Assembly: GCF_001273845.1 (NCBI RefSeq)
Contig: NZ_JHBW01000087.1
Span: 310,001-374,000, forward strand
Source of the DNA: Leucobacter musarum subsp. musarum
GTDB lineage: Bacteria > Actinomycetota > Actinomycetes > Actinomycetales > Microbacteriaceae
Direction of reading: 5' to 3'
Length of the DNA stretch: 64,000 nt
Shown here: in pieces, positions 45,041 to 54,110 of the stretch
Layout: each line of letters opens with the position of its first letter
Numbering within the stretch: position 1 is the first letter of the stretch
Made by a program: the position numbers and the translations under genes
The notes under the pieces: generated by a model
Seen by the model: only the letters and a program-made list of their open reading frames with translations
Told to the model about the DNA's origin: nothing
Database searches by the model: none

Positions 45041-45499
45041 TCACTCGGGGTCGATCTCCGGCAGCAAACGCGGCCCAGCTCCTTCGGCCCCGAGCGCATC
45101 CTCGGGGTTGAAGACTCGGCACGTCCGCAATGAGAGGCATCCGCAGCCGATGCAACCGGTGAGCTCGCGTTCCATCCGTTCGATTTCGCGCCGGCGCGCT
45201 TCGAGGCGGCCGCGCCAGTGCTCGCTGATGCGCTCCCAGTCGCGCTTACTCGGCATCCGGTCGTCGGGCAACCGACCGAACTCAGCCGCCACCTCCGAGA
45301 GCGGGATGCCCATGCGCGCGGCGAGCCGAATGATCGAGACCCGGCGGAGCACGTGTCGCGCATACCGGCGCTGATTGCCCGCGGTACGCGTACTGGCGAT
45401 GAGGCCCTCGCGCTCGTAGAAGTGCAGAGCAGACACCGCGACGCCGGTGCGTCTGGCAACTTCACCGACGGTGAGCAGGTCGGTAGGCGCTCGCGACAC
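45041..45499 (-). CDS. soxR: SoxR, redox-sensing MerR-family activator
   Basis: A 152-residue MerR-type regulator. The N-terminal HTH is LTVGEVARRTGVAVSALHFYEREGL; a long dimer helix follows. The C-terminal CIGCGCLSLRTC has the exact C-x2-C-x-C-x5-C spacing of the SoxR 2Fe-2S cluster, oxidised by redox-active compounds. GAGAGGAG precedes the GTG at 45499. In actinobacteria SoxR typically controls pumps and reductases; here the divergent MFS pump has a MerR-type promoter containing a SoxR box. Confidence 0.95.
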   Translation of the reverse strand: MSRAPTDLLTVGEVARRTGVAVSALHFYEREGLIASTRTAGNQRRYARHVLRRVSIIRLAARMGIPLSEVAAEFGRLPDDRMPSKRDWERISEHWRGRLEARRREIERMERELTGCIGCGCLSLRTCRVFNPEDALGAEGAGPRLLPEIDPE

Positions 45500-45516
45500 G
45501 GTCGACTCCTCTCCAC

Positions 45517-45547
45517 TTGACCTCAACGTCACTTGAGGTTTTACCGT
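45517..45547 (+). promoter_or_regulatory. SoxR-controlled MerR-type promoter of MFS pump
   Basis: The -35 TTGACC (45517) and the -10 TACCGT (45542) are separated by 19 bp, the overlong spacing characteristic of MerR-family activation. The dyad ACCTCAA-CGTCAC-TTGAGGT (45520-45539) fills the spacer. The ATG follows the -10 by 7 bp, so the message is probably leaderless. Confidence 0.82.
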
Positions 45548-45554
45548 AGCTATC

Positions 45555-47027
45555 ATGCCACGTGACACCTCAGAGATCCCGATCGCTTCAGACACCCGGC
45601 TCCCCGAGCCGCGCCGCACCCCCGCACCGGGAAGCTGGGGCGAACTCTTCAGCCCGCAGTTTCTGCCGGCAGCACTCGTGCTCGCCGGTGGCGTCGCGAT
45701 GTACGCGACGAACGTGTACGTGACCGCAGCGCTGCTCCCGTCAGCCGTGAAGGAGTTCGGCGGAGCCCAGTACTTTGCTTGGGCGGCGACCGCGTTTCTC
45801 ACCGCGTCGGTAATCACGTCGATGCTCGTCACGCGCACCATCGCACGATTCGGCCCAGCCGCCGCCTACGTCGCGGCATTTCTCGTGTTCGCTGCAGGCA
45901 CGCTCGTGAACGCCGCATCGCCCGGCATGGAGGTACTCCTGATCGGCCGCGCCGTGCAGGGCCTCGGCGGGGGCCTGCTCGCCGGGCTCGGCTACGCGGT
46001 CATTCGCTCCGCCCTCCCCGATCGGCTTTGGACGCGCGCGGCCGGGCTCGTCTCCGCAATGTGGGGCGTCGGCAACCTGCTCGGACCGACACTCGGCGGA
46101 GTTTTCGCACAGCTGGGGTGGTGGCGCGGCGCCTTCGTGCTGCTCGCCGTGATCGCGCTCGTGCTCGCCTGGGTGTCGCGGCGCGCCGTGCCGGGTGCGC
46201 ACGCCGCAGGGCACGAAAGCGCCTCCGTACCGCCCGTGCCGGTGTTCGCGCTCGTCTTGCTCGCGCTGGCCGCCGCCGCATTCAGTGTGACCGCGGTGCT
46301 CCCTCGCGGCACGAGCACGGTCATCGGACTCGTCGTCGCGACGGCACTGCTCGTCGCGTTCGTGCTCCGCGAGCGCCGGGCAGCGGCAACCGTGCTCCCT
46401 CGATCGACGTACCGATCCGGCAATCCGCTGAAATGGGTGTATCTGACCCTGGGCCTACTGAGCGCAGGAGCGATGACCGAAGCATTCATTCCGCTCTTCG
46501 GGCAGCAGTTGGCGGGGCTCTCCCCCATCACCGCTGGTTTTCTCGGTGCGGCGCTCTCCGTCGGCTGGACCGTTGCGCAGCTCAGCAGCGTGAATCTCAC
46601 CTCGAGCCGCGGCCGAAGCACCGTCATCGTGCTCGGGCCGGCGCTCCTTGCTGTCGGCCTCGGCACCTATGCGGCGTTGGTGGCCGCAGACGCAGAGGCG
46701 TGGCGCGTAGCAGCCTGGGCGATCACACTGTTCGCGGCCGGCTGCGGCATCGGCATGGCATTCCCGCACTTGAGCGTCGCCGCGATGCGCAGCACTGACG
46801 ATCCCGTCGAAGGCGCGAAAGCCGCCGCCGGTGTGAGCACGACCCAGCTCATCGCGAACGCGGTGTCTTCAGCGGTTGTTGGAGTTCTCGTCGCGGCGGG
46901 CGGCCCGGAAACGCTGGGCTCGGCCCGAACGATGGCGGTCGGAATCGGCGCGGGTGCGGCACTCGGGCTGGTGACTGCGGTGCTGGCGATCCACCATCGC
47001 TCGTCGCCGGCATCGATGCGCGAGTAA
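45555..47027 (+). CDS. MFS multidrug transporter, DHA2-like
   Basis: A 490-residue membrane transporter with about 12-14 hydrophobic helices. After a 30-residue polar N-terminus, TM1 is PAALVLAGGVAMYATNVYVTAALLP. Motif C-like GNLLGPTLGGVFAQLGWWRGAF marks a drug antiporter. Divergent soxR and the SoxR box in its promoter suggest induction by redox-cycling compounds and export of them. The exact substrates are unknown. Confidence 0.9.
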   Translation: MPRDTSEIPIASDTRLPEPRRTPAPGSWGELFSPQFLPAALVLAGGVAMYATNVYVTAALLPSAVKEFGGAQYFAWAATAFLTASVITSMLVTRTIARFGPAAAYVAAFLVFAAGTLVNAASPGMEVLLIGRAVQGLGGGLLAGLGYAVIRSALPDRLWTRAAGLVSAMWGVGNLLGPTLGGVFAQLGWWRGAFVLLAVIALVLAWVSRRAVPGAHAAGHESASVPPVPVFALVLLALAAAAFSVTAVLPRGTSTVIGLVVATALLVAFVLRERRAAATVLPRSTYRSGNPLKWVYLTLGLLSAGAMTEAFIPLFGQQLAGLSPITAGFLGAALSVGWTVAQLSSVNLTSSRGRSTVIVLGPALLAVGLGTYAALVAADAEAWRVAAWAITLFAAGCGIGMAFPHLSVAAMRSTDDPVEGAKAAAGVSTTQLIANAVSSAVVGVLVAAGGPETLGSARTMAVGIGAGAALGLVTAVLAIHHRSSPASMRE

Positions 47028-47045
47028 GCCGGTGTCGGCGTCGTT

Positions 47046-47642
47046 TCAGATGATGATCGTCGTGCGCGAGGCGTCATCGGGGCCGACGCCGGGCCGAGCC
47101 CGCGTCGCACCCCAGGCGATCGCGATGCCGATGAGCACGAGCACGATGCCGCCCACAACCGCGGCGATCGCGAGCGCTACTCCTGGCCAGACGAGGGCGA
47201 GCACGCCCGCGACCACCAGCACGGCGCCGGGCACGATTGCCACACCCGGTCGCACCCGCGCGAATCGCATGCCGACCGCGAGCCACAGGGCACCGATCGT
47301 AATGAGCCCGAAGCCGGCGAAACTCACGAGCGCGCGTGCCGTCGCCCCGGTGAACGCCATCGCGATCAGCCCCGCGACGATCAGCAGTGCGCCGCCTATT
47401 GCGGCGGTGATCGACCCGCGACCGCGCACCAGCAGGGCGATGCCGTTGGCGATGAGCGCCGTACCGAAGAGCACGACCAGAATCCAGCTCGCCGAGAAGA
47501 ACGGCCACACCACGAGGCCGACTCCGATCAGCGCGACGACCACGCCGATGGCGATCACTGTCGCCTTCGGAAACCGGCGTCCGGGCTCGCCCGAAGCGCC
47601 TGAGTCACGGGGAGACGGGAACGGCATCGGATACTGGGACAC
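47046..47642 (-). CDS. HdeD-like membrane protein (DUF308)
   Basis: A 198-residue membrane protein with six hydrophobic helices in short hairpins (ATVIAIGVVVALIGVGLVVW; ASWILVVLFGTALIANGIALL; and so on), the DUF308/HdeD architecture. E. coli HdeD contributes to acid resistance; the role in actinobacteria is not established. The GTG at 47642 has GGAGG six bases upstream. It converges with the MFS gene, 18 bp apart. Confidence 0.82.
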   Translation of the reverse strand: MSQYPMPFPSPRDSGASGEPGRRFPKATVIAIGVVVALIGVGLVVWPFFSASWILVVLFGTALIANGIALLVRGRGSITAAIGGALLIVAGLIAMAFTGATARALVSFAGFGLITIGALWLAVGMRFARVRPGVAIVPGAVLVVAGVLALVWPGVALAIAAVVGGIVLVLIGIAIAWGATRARPGVGPDDASRTTIII

Positions 47643-47811
47643 GGAGACCTCCGGGCGGTGCGGTTCGACGGAGCGGTTCAACGCTGCGGGTGCGGCGTTG
47701 GCCCCATCGTATGCGTCGAGGTCGAGCAGACGCCTCGAATCTGCAGGCTGATCGCCAGCAGCGTACGCGTCGCCTCGCGGCGCACCGCACCGTTTGCCAC
47801 AATGGTGGGCG

Positions 47812-48498
47812 ATGACCCCCGATGATTTCTCACGACCGGCGCTTGAGGTTGCGCCGATGCTGCTCGGCGCACTCCTCACGGTCGATGCTCCCGAGGGTGC
47901 AGTCTCTCTCCGCGTCACCGAGGTCGAGGCATACCACGGTGTCGGATCGCCAGGCCCACCAGACCTCGGGTCGCACGCACGAAACGGCAAGACTGACCGC
48001 AACGCATCGATGTTCGGCCCGCCCGGCCATGCCTACGTCTACTTCTCGTACGGCATGCACTTCGCGATCAATGTGGTGTGCTCGCCCGAGGGCACGGCCT
48101 CCGGGGTGCTGCTGCGCGCCGGCGAGGTGCGGGCGGGCGCCGATCTGGCGCGGCGACGGCGTAGCGCCCGTCGACCAGAATCGACACTTCAACCGCAGCA
48201 GCTCGCGCAGGGCCCGGGCAATGTAGCGCAGGCACTTGGGATCCGCCGCGAGGTGCACGACGGACACTCGCTGTTCGCGGCGCCGTTCAGCCTGGTGCTC
48301 CCCGAATCCCTGGCGCCTCGCATCGCGCACGGGCCACGCGTCGGTGTTGCCGGTGCGGCAGGCGGGCCCGAGTTCCCGTGGCGTTTCTGGATTCCGGACG
48401 ACCCGACGGTGTCGGCCTTTCGCGCAGGTCGAGGTGCTCCACGCCCGGAAGTCGTCGGCCACCCGTTCGACCCGCAGACCCGCTGGCCGTTCGCCTAG
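47812..48498 (+). CDS. 3-methyladenine/alkyladenine DNA glycosylase (AAG family)
   Basis: A 228-residue base-excision repair enzyme removing alkylated purines. Family motifs: VEAYHG (the catalytic Glu activating water), the YVYFSYGMHFAINVV intercalation region, VLLRAGEV and QGPGNVAQALGI. A CACAAT -10-like element 8 bp upstream of the ATG suggests leaderless expression. The stop codon shares a CTAG tetranucleotide with that of the convergent response-regulator gene. Confidence 0.94.
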   Translation: MTPDDFSRPALEVAPMLLGALLTVDAPEGAVSLRVTEVEAYHGVGSPGPPDLGSHARNGKTDRNASMFGPPGHAYVYFSYGMHFAINVVCSPEGTASGVLLRAGEVRAGADLARRRRSARRPESTLQPQQLAQGPGNVAQALGIRREVHDGHSLFAAPFSLVLPESLAPRIAHGPRVGVAGAAGGPEFPWRFWIPDDPTVSAFRAGRGAPRPEVVGHPFDPQTRWPFA

Positions 48499-49178
48499 CC
48501 TCCCGGGCTCAGCAGTCCGGTCTCGTACGCGAGAATGACGAGCTGCGCGCGGTCGTGAGCGTGCACTTTCGACATGATGCGGTTGACGTGCGTCTTCGCC
48601 GTGTGCGGCGAGATGACCAGAGATGTGGCAATCTCCTGGTTCGAGCGACCCCGCGCAACGAGCAGCAGCACCTCCCGTTCGCGCTCCGTGAGCAGCGCGA
48701 GTTCGGGGGCTGATGCAGCGTCGGCGCGCGGTGCCGCGGGCATCACGTACCGAGTGATGAGGCTTCGCGTCGCAACCGGTGAGAGCAGCGCTTCCCCCGC
48801 GTGCACCGAACGAACCGCGCGCGCGATGTCATCGGGCTCCGACCCTTTGCCGATGAAACCACTCGCACCGGCGCGAAGTGCGGCGACCACGTAGGCATCT
48901 TCCTCAAAGGTGGTCAGCACCAGCACGTGCGTCGCCGCGTTCAGCTGGTCTGCGCAGATCTGCTCGGTCGCGGCGATCCCGTCGACGACGGGCATCCGAA
49001 TATCCATGAGCACGACATTGGGGCGCAGGATCGCCGTGCGTTCCACCGCTTCGGCCCCGTTGGCAGCCACGCCCACCACCGCGATATCGGGGTGCCCGTC
49101 GAGAATGTCGCTCACGGCCTGACGGATCAACATCTGGTCATCGACCACGACGACGCGAATGGTCGGGCCTGCGGTCAT
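48495..49178 (-). CDS. NarL/LuxR-family response regulator
   Basis: A 227-residue two-component regulator. The receiver domain (residues 1-125) has the acidic pocket VVVDDQ, phosphoacceptor Asp in VVLMDIRMP, Thr in VLTTFEED and Lys in GFIGKGS. The C-terminal LuxR HTH is LTEREREVLLLVARGRSNQEIATSLVISPHTAKTHVNRI. It overlaps the histidine kinase gene by ATGA, so both are made together. The likely target is the ABC transporter divergent from the kinase gene. Confidence 0.95.
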   Translation of the reverse strand: MTAGPTIRVVVVDDQMLIRQAVSDILDGHPDIAVVGVAANGAEAVERTAILRPNVVLMDIRMPVVDGIAATEQICADQLNAATHVLVLTTFEEDAYVVAALRAGASGFIGKGSEPDDIARAVRSVHAGEALLSPVATRSLITRYVMPAAPRADAASAPELALLTEREREVLLLVARGRSNQEIATSLVISPHTAKTHVNRIMSKVHAHDRAQLVILAYETGLLSPGG

Positions 49179-50587
49179 ACGCGCGCGCCTTGCACCGGGA
49201 GACGCACCTCGAGCACGTAGCGCGCGCCCACGACACCGTCAGCACTCGCGCCATTGACGGGACCCGCTGAGACGCTACCACCGAGCGCCGCTGCGCGCTC
49301 GCGAATGCCGACGAGTCCGTAACCGCTCCAGGCGGGGGCGCGGTGCGCGTCTCGGCGCGGTTCGGTGGGCACACCGTTCGCAATGCGCACCGACACGTGC
49401 GATGCGGAGATGTCGATGGAGCACTCAACCGGCCCATCTGCGCCGTGCTTCTGCGCGTTCGCGAGCCCCTCCTGCACGATCCGATAAGTGGCCACTCCGA
49501 CCGCATCCGGTACCGACGAAGCTGCACCGGTGATCGCCGAGTGCACCTCGAGGCCGCCGGCCCGAAGGTCGCTCACGAGCGCCGGGATACGCGCGATCCC
49601 GGGTTGCGGTGCGTCCGGAATTGCCTCGATGGCACGGTCAGCCGCTTCACCCGACGCTGCGATCTCCTCTGACCGAAGATGCCTGAGCAACTCCCCGATT
49701 TCTGAGAGCGCTCCGCGCGCTGAACTGCGGATCGTGCCCAGCGCCGACTCTGCCCGCTCCGGTCGGGTGCGGAGTGCGCTCGATGCGACGCCGGCGTTCA
49801 GGCTGATGACCGAGATCTGGTGCGCCACCGTGTCGTGCAGGTCACGCGCGATTCTGAGCCGTTCTTCGGAGACGCGACGCGACGCTTCGGCTTCACGGGT
49901 CTCCTCCGCGCGCCGCGCGCGTTCCGTTGCGGCTTCGAACAATTCGCGGCGCGACCGCGCACTGTCGCCGAGCGCGCCGGCGATCGCGGCGGCCGCGGCC
50001 GCCTGCAGCAGCCGAGGATCCGACGATTGCCAGCCTGTCACCGCGAAACTGATGACGAGGATCCATGCCGCGCTCACGCCGACCGTGATGGCCGTCACGA
50101 CCCGCTCCGAGTGCGAAGCGAGGCTGTACGCGGCGATCGCGAGCGCGAGCATGGGGCCGAGCGTCGGCCAGCCGAGCCCACTGGCGACGAAGAACAGGAT
50201 GAGTGCGGCACCGAGCACGAACACGGGCCAGCGGAGTCGCAACGCAAGAACTCCTGCCGACACGACGATCAGCGCGACCAGCGCAAGATCCCACCACACC
50301 GGAAGTTCGATCGCCCGACCGCTCCCAGGTGGACCGAATCCGCTAGGCGACCCTGCAATTCCAGGGGAACCGGGGAATCCGAAGAACCCAGTGCTCCCGG
50401 CGAACCCGCGGAGCGCGGGGAGTGCGGAGAGCACCCCGGCGACCACGACCACACCGACGACGACCACTTCGATTCGCCAATTCGCATCACCACCACGGAG
50501 CGCCCGAGCATCGTGCGAAGCATGCGCAGAGGAGACAGGGAGAACCGACACGAGCACCAGTGTGCCCGTGATTCCTATGCGTGGCAT
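49175..50587 (-). CDS. NarL-type sensor histidine kinase
   Basis: A 470-residue membrane kinase. About six hydrophobic segments lie in residues 1-185. Between TM segments near residues 58-92 is a Gly/Phe/Pro/Ser-rich loop (GFFGFPGSPGIAGSPSGFG), probably outside the membrane. HisKA_3 follows with His251 (RIARDLHDTVAHQIS), then the HATPase domain (YRIVQEGLANAQKHG, GYGLVGIRERAAALGG). The ATG at 50587 is preferred over longer frames. It is coupled to the response regulator and divergent from the ABC permease, with 115 bp between. Confidence 0.92.
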   Translation of the reverse strand: MPRIGITGTLVLVSVLPVSSAHASHDARALRGGDANWRIEVVVVGVVVVAGVLSALPALRGFAGSTGFFGFPGSPGIAGSPSGFGPPGSGRAIELPVWWDLALVALIVVSAGVLALRLRWPVFVLGAALILFFVASGLGWPTLGPMLALAIAAYSLASHSERVVTAITVGVSAAWILVISFAVTGWQSSDPRLLQAAAAAAIAGALGDSARSRRELFEAATERARRAEETREAEASRRVSEERLRIARDLHDTVAHQISVISLNAGVASSALRTRPERAESALGTIRSSARGALSEIGELLRHLRSEEIAASGEAADRAIEAIPDAPQPGIARIPALVSDLRAGGLEVHSAITGAASSVPDAVGVATYRIVQEGLANAQKHGADGPVECSIDISASHVSVRIANGVPTEPRRDAHRAPAWSGYGLVGIRERAAALGGSVSAGPVNGASADGVVGARYVLEVRLPVQGARV

Positions 50588-50702
50588 CCACCTGACGCGG
50601 CAGATCCGCATACCGCAGATGCAGTACCCAGGTGCACCCGACGGGGTGACGCGCGGGAGTCTGACAGCCGCGAGACTCGCAGCAGCAACTGAAAGGACCT
50701 CC

Positions 50703-52298
50703 ATGTATTGGACCATGCTCCGCAGCGAGCTGCTCGGCCGACGCCGCCAAACGATCGTCGTCGCCGTCGGCCTCGCCATCGCGATCGCCCTCGTGATCGT
50801 CGTGTCATCTCTCTCGACCGGCATCAAGCAGGCGCAGACGCAAGCGCTCGAGGGGGTGACCGGCGTGGGCACCGACCTCACCGTCACGGGGGCAGCTGCG
50901 GAGCCCGGTCAGGGCGGCGGCGGTCCGCGCTTCGACTTCGGCTCCGAGTCGGGAGACACCGATGACGCAGGCACGACGCGGGTGGCGCAGTCGAACCTCA
51001 TGACGCAGCCGGGTCGCGGCACGCTGGATGCCTCGGCGGTGAGCACCATCGCCGAACTCGACGACGTCGCCGCCGCGACGGGCACGCTCAGCCTGACCAA
51101 CACCTCGTTCTCGGGAGAACTCCCCGACATGTCGCAGACAAGCGACCCGGCTGCCGGTGAAGCCGCGACCGGCGATGCAGCGGGGAGCGCACCCGGCGGC
51201 TTCGGCGGAGGCGGCGGCGGTTTCGGCGGCGGATCGTTCGGCGTCGACAGCTTCAGCGTGCTCGGCGTCGATCCCGCGGCCACCGATGTGGGGCCGCTCT
51301 CTGCGACCGAAATCACCGATGGGCGCGCACTCACCGCGGATGACGCCGACGCACTCGTCGCCGTCGTCGACGCGAGCTATGCGACCGCCCAGGATCTCGC
51401 GGTCGGCGACACTCTGGAGGTGGGTTCGGACTCCGTCGAGATCGTCGGCGTACTGGCGTCGACCAGCACCGACGCCGATGCCGCGGCCAACGTCTTCCTG
51501 CCGCTCGGCACCGCCCGTGTACTTTCTGACTCCGATGACGTCGTGTCGACGGTGTACGTCGTCGCGAATGACTCCTCGTCGATTGACGGCGTGCAGGCAG
51601 AGATCGAGAGTGCCCTGCCCGACGCGACGGTGAATTCGCAAGCTGACCTCGCCGCACAGGTGTCGGGTTCGCTGGCGAGCGCTTCATCACTGATCGGCAG
51701 CCTCGGCACGTGGCTCTCGATGATCGTGCTGGCCGTCGCCCTGGCGATTGCCGTGCTGCTCACCGGCGCCGGCGTCGCCCGACGCACTCGCGAGTTCGGC
51801 ACGTTGAAGGCCATCGGCTGGTCGAACGGACGCATCATCGGCCAACTCGCCGGAGAATCGGGCGTCCAGGCCCTCATCGGCGGCGCAGCGGGGCTCGTGC
51901 TCGGCCTGGGCGCGATCGGGATCATCAACCTCATCTCGCCGACTCTGCAGGCGGCGACGGGGTCGGGCACGGCCGGTGGCCCCGGCACCGGAAGCGGCAT
52001 GCAGGGTGGCGGCATGCAGAGTGGCGGCATGCAAGGCGGCGGCATGCCCGGATCCGACGCCGCAGGGAGCACGTCGGGCAGCGATGCCTCCGGCGCCATG
52101 GGCGGCTTCGGTGGCGGAGGCGGGTTCGGCCAGACCGCTTCGAGCACGGCAGACATCGTGCTGCACGCACCCGTCACCCTCTGGGTCGTGCTCGCCGCGC
52201 TCGGCCTGAGCCTGCTCGGCGGCTTGCTCGCCGGCGCCTTCGCCTCGTGGCGCGCAGCCCGACTCAGCCCCGTCGAGGCACTGCGCGCCGTCGCGTGA
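50703..52298 (+). CDS. ABC transporter permease, MacB/FtsX type, Gly/Met-rich loop
   Basis: A 531-residue permease. TM1 (VVAVGLAIAIALVIVVS) is followed by a large extracytoplasmic domain that includes residues ~160-182 (Gly/Phe-rich). Three TM segments of the FtsX domain lie at the C-terminus. Between the second and third of them, residues ~420-478 form a second low-complexity loop rich in Gly, Met, Ser and Gln (GMQGGGMQSGGMQGGGM). GAAAGGACC precedes the ATG. The ATPase follows in the same operon, and the divergent two-component system suggests stimulus-induced expression. MacB-like systems move peptides or act as mechanotransmitters; the substrate is unknown. Confidence 0.9.
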   Translation: MYWTMLRSELLGRRRQTIVVAVGLAIAIALVIVVSSLSTGIKQAQTQALEGVTGVGTDLTVTGAAAEPGQGGGGPRFDFGSESGDTDDAGTTRVAQSNLMTQPGRGTLDASAVSTIAELDDVAAATGTLSLTNTSFSGELPDMSQTSDPAAGEAATGDAAGSAPGGFGGGGGGFGGGSFGVDSFSVLGVDPAATDVGPLSATEITDGRALTADDADALVAVVDASYATAQDLAVGDTLEVGSDSVEIVGVLASTSTDADAAANVFLPLGTARVLSDSDDVVSTVYVVANDSSSIDGVQAEIESALPDATVNSQADLAAQVSGSLASASSLIGSLGTWLSMIVLAVALAIAVLLTGAGVARRTREFGTLKAIGWSNGRIIGQLAGESGVQALIGGAAGLVLGLGAIGIINLISPTLQAATGSGTAGGPGTGSGMQGGGMQSGGMQGGGMPGSDAAGSTSGSDASGAMGGFGGGGGFGQTASSTADIVLHAPVTLWVVLAALGLSLLGGLLAGAFASWRAARLSPVEALRAVA

Positions 52299-52335
52299 CT
52301 CACCGACCACACCACTTGCAGATCTGAGGAGCACC

Positions 52336-53070
52336 ATGTCACTCACCACCACGGAGACAGCCGTTTCCGCATCACCGGATTCAACGCCAGCCCCCATCTA
52401 CCGGCTTTCCGGCATTACTCGGCAGTACGAGAAGAAAGGCCAGCGAATCACGCCCCTGAGCGGACTCGACCTCGACATCGCCACCGGGGAGTTCGCCACG
52501 ATTCAGGGCCCGACCGGCGGCGGCAAATCAACGCTCCTCCAGCTCTTGGGGGCGCTGGATCGCCCCACCTCTGGCACGATCACCCTCGATGGCACCGACC
52601 TCTCGCATCTCTCGGACGCCGAGCTCACGCGAGTGCGCAAAGAACGCATCGGTTTTGTCTTCCAGTCGTTCAATCTGCTTCCTACGCTGACCGCAAGTGA
52701 GAATGTGGACACCGCGCTTGAAGGTCGCGGCATCTCAACCGCTGACCGTGCCGCGCGCGTTGGCGCGGCACTCGCGAGAGTCGGCCTCGCCGAGCGCGGC
52801 GAACACCGGCCGATGGAGCTCTCGGGAGGCCAACAGCAGCGCGTTGCGATCGCTCGAGCGCTCGTCGCGGAGCCGCACGTGCTGCTCGCCGACGAACCCA
52901 CGGGAAATCTCGACGAGTCGATGCGCGACGAGATTCTCGGCTTGCTCGAGCAGCTGAACGCCGAGGGGCTCACGATCATCGCGGTCACTCACGACTCGGC
53001 GGTCGCGAAGCGAGCGAATCGCCGATTGCGCCTCGAACACGGACGCATTCGCGATATTACTCGTTCGTAG
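52336..53070 (+). CDS. ABC transporter ATP-binding protein, MacB/LolD type
   Basis: A 244-residue ATPase partner of the preceding permease. Walker A is GPTGGGKST, Q-loop FVFQSFNLLPTLTA, signature ELSGGQQQR, Walker B VLLADEPTGNLD and a final VTHD histidine; the combination is that of the LolD/MacB group. GAGGAG lies before the ATG. It lies 37 bp after the permease gene. The 3' end overlaps the convergent DMT gene by 14 bp. Confidence 0.95.
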   Translation: MSLTTTETAVSASPDSTPAPIYRLSGITRQYEKKGQRITPLSGLDLDIATGEFATIQGPTGGGKSTLLQLLGALDRPTSGTITLDGTDLSHLSDAELTRVRKERIGFVFQSFNLLPTLTASENVDTALEGRGISTADRAARVGAALARVGLAERGEHRPMELSGGQQQRVAIARALVAEPHVLLADEPTGNLDESMRDEILGLLEQLNAEGLTIIAVTHDSAVAKRANRRLRLEHGRIRDITRS

Positions 53071-54052
53071 AATTGCTCTCGTTTGTCTCGAGCGCGGACG
53101 CGCCGCTTTGCGGATGGAACTTCGCGAGGCCGACAACTCCGATGACCGCGACCGCGCCCGAGACGACGAAGGCGACAATGGCCCAGGCGGGGGCGCCCGC
53201 CGCCTCATCGAGCACGACGATGCCGATCAACACGGCAATGATGGGGTCGATCACGGTCAGCCCGGCGACCACGAGATCTGGCGGACCAGAGGAATAGGCG
53301 TTCTGCACGAAGACCATGCCCATGAGTGCGCCCGCGAGCAGCGCCGCGACGCAGACCCAGGTGAGCCACTCGAACTCCCCCTGCTGCAGCCGACCAATGA
53401 CGGCCTTCGCAAAGGTGGCGACGAAGCCGTAGAGCACCCCGGCGCCGACGATGTAGATCAATGCGACACTGCGGTGACGGAACCCGATGAAGAGCGCGAG
53501 AATCAGCGCGAAGACGACGCCGAATGTGATCAGAATCTCGATCAGTTTCGTGTCGGTCACGGGCTGATCAGAGGCCGTGAACGCCGCGATCGAGACGAAG
53601 ATCACGATGCCGAGCACCGCGAGGCCGATCGACCAGCGCACGCGTTTGCCCAGTTGCACACCGCTGACGCGCGAATTCAGAATCGACGTGATCACGAGCC
53701 CGACGACGCCGATGGGCTGCACGATGATCAGCGGCGACAACGACAGCGATCCGATCTGGAATGCCACCGCGAGACCCAGAAACAGCGTGCCGACGACCCA
53801 CGATGGGCGACGGAGCAGGTTGGCGACATGACGAAACGAGAGCCCCGAGCCGGCACTCTCGCCGGTGATGCGCTCGACCTTGTTGAGTCCGCGCGACTGA
53901 TACTGCGCGCCGAACGCGAGCAGTGCCGCACCGACGAGCGCGAGCGGAATACCCAAGAACTGCTTGGGGTCGAGCGTCGTCACCTCAGCCATCGCGTCGG
54001 CGAGACCAATGCTCGCGACGTGCGAGGCGGCGATGATCAGGCTCGAATGCAC
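53057..54052 (-). CDS. DMT-superfamily membrane transporter
   Basis: A 331-residue protein with about nine to ten hydrophobic segments in two EamA-like halves (LGIPLALVGAALLAFGAQ...; ALIYIVGAGVLYGFVATFAKAVIGR...). This resembles the actinobacterial DMT group related to magnesium transporter NIPA-like proteins. Substrate unknown. The GTG start at 54052 has AGGGTGAT upstream; an in-frame ATG at 53992 would remove 20 residues. Confidence 0.8.
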   Translation of the reverse strand: MHSSLIIAASHVASIGLADAMAEVTTLDPKQFLGIPLALVGAALLAFGAQYQSRGLNKVERITGESAGSGLSFRHVANLLRRPSWVVGTLFLGLAVAFQIGSLSLSPLIIVQPIGVVGLVITSILNSRVSGVQLGKRVRWSIGLAVLGIVIFVSIAAFTASDQPVTDTKLIEILITFGVVFALILALFIGFRHRSVALIYIVGAGVLYGFVATFAKAVIGRLQQGEFEWLTWVCVAALLAGALMGMVFVQNAYSSGPPDLVVAGLTVIDPIIAVLIGIVVLDEAAGAPAWAIVAFVVSGAVAVIGVVGLAKFHPQSGASALETNESNSTNE

Positions 54053-54110
54053 ACCATCACCCTAGCGGGTGGTCGTCGCCGTGACACTGCGGCTGGCCGC
54101 AGGGTTGCCG

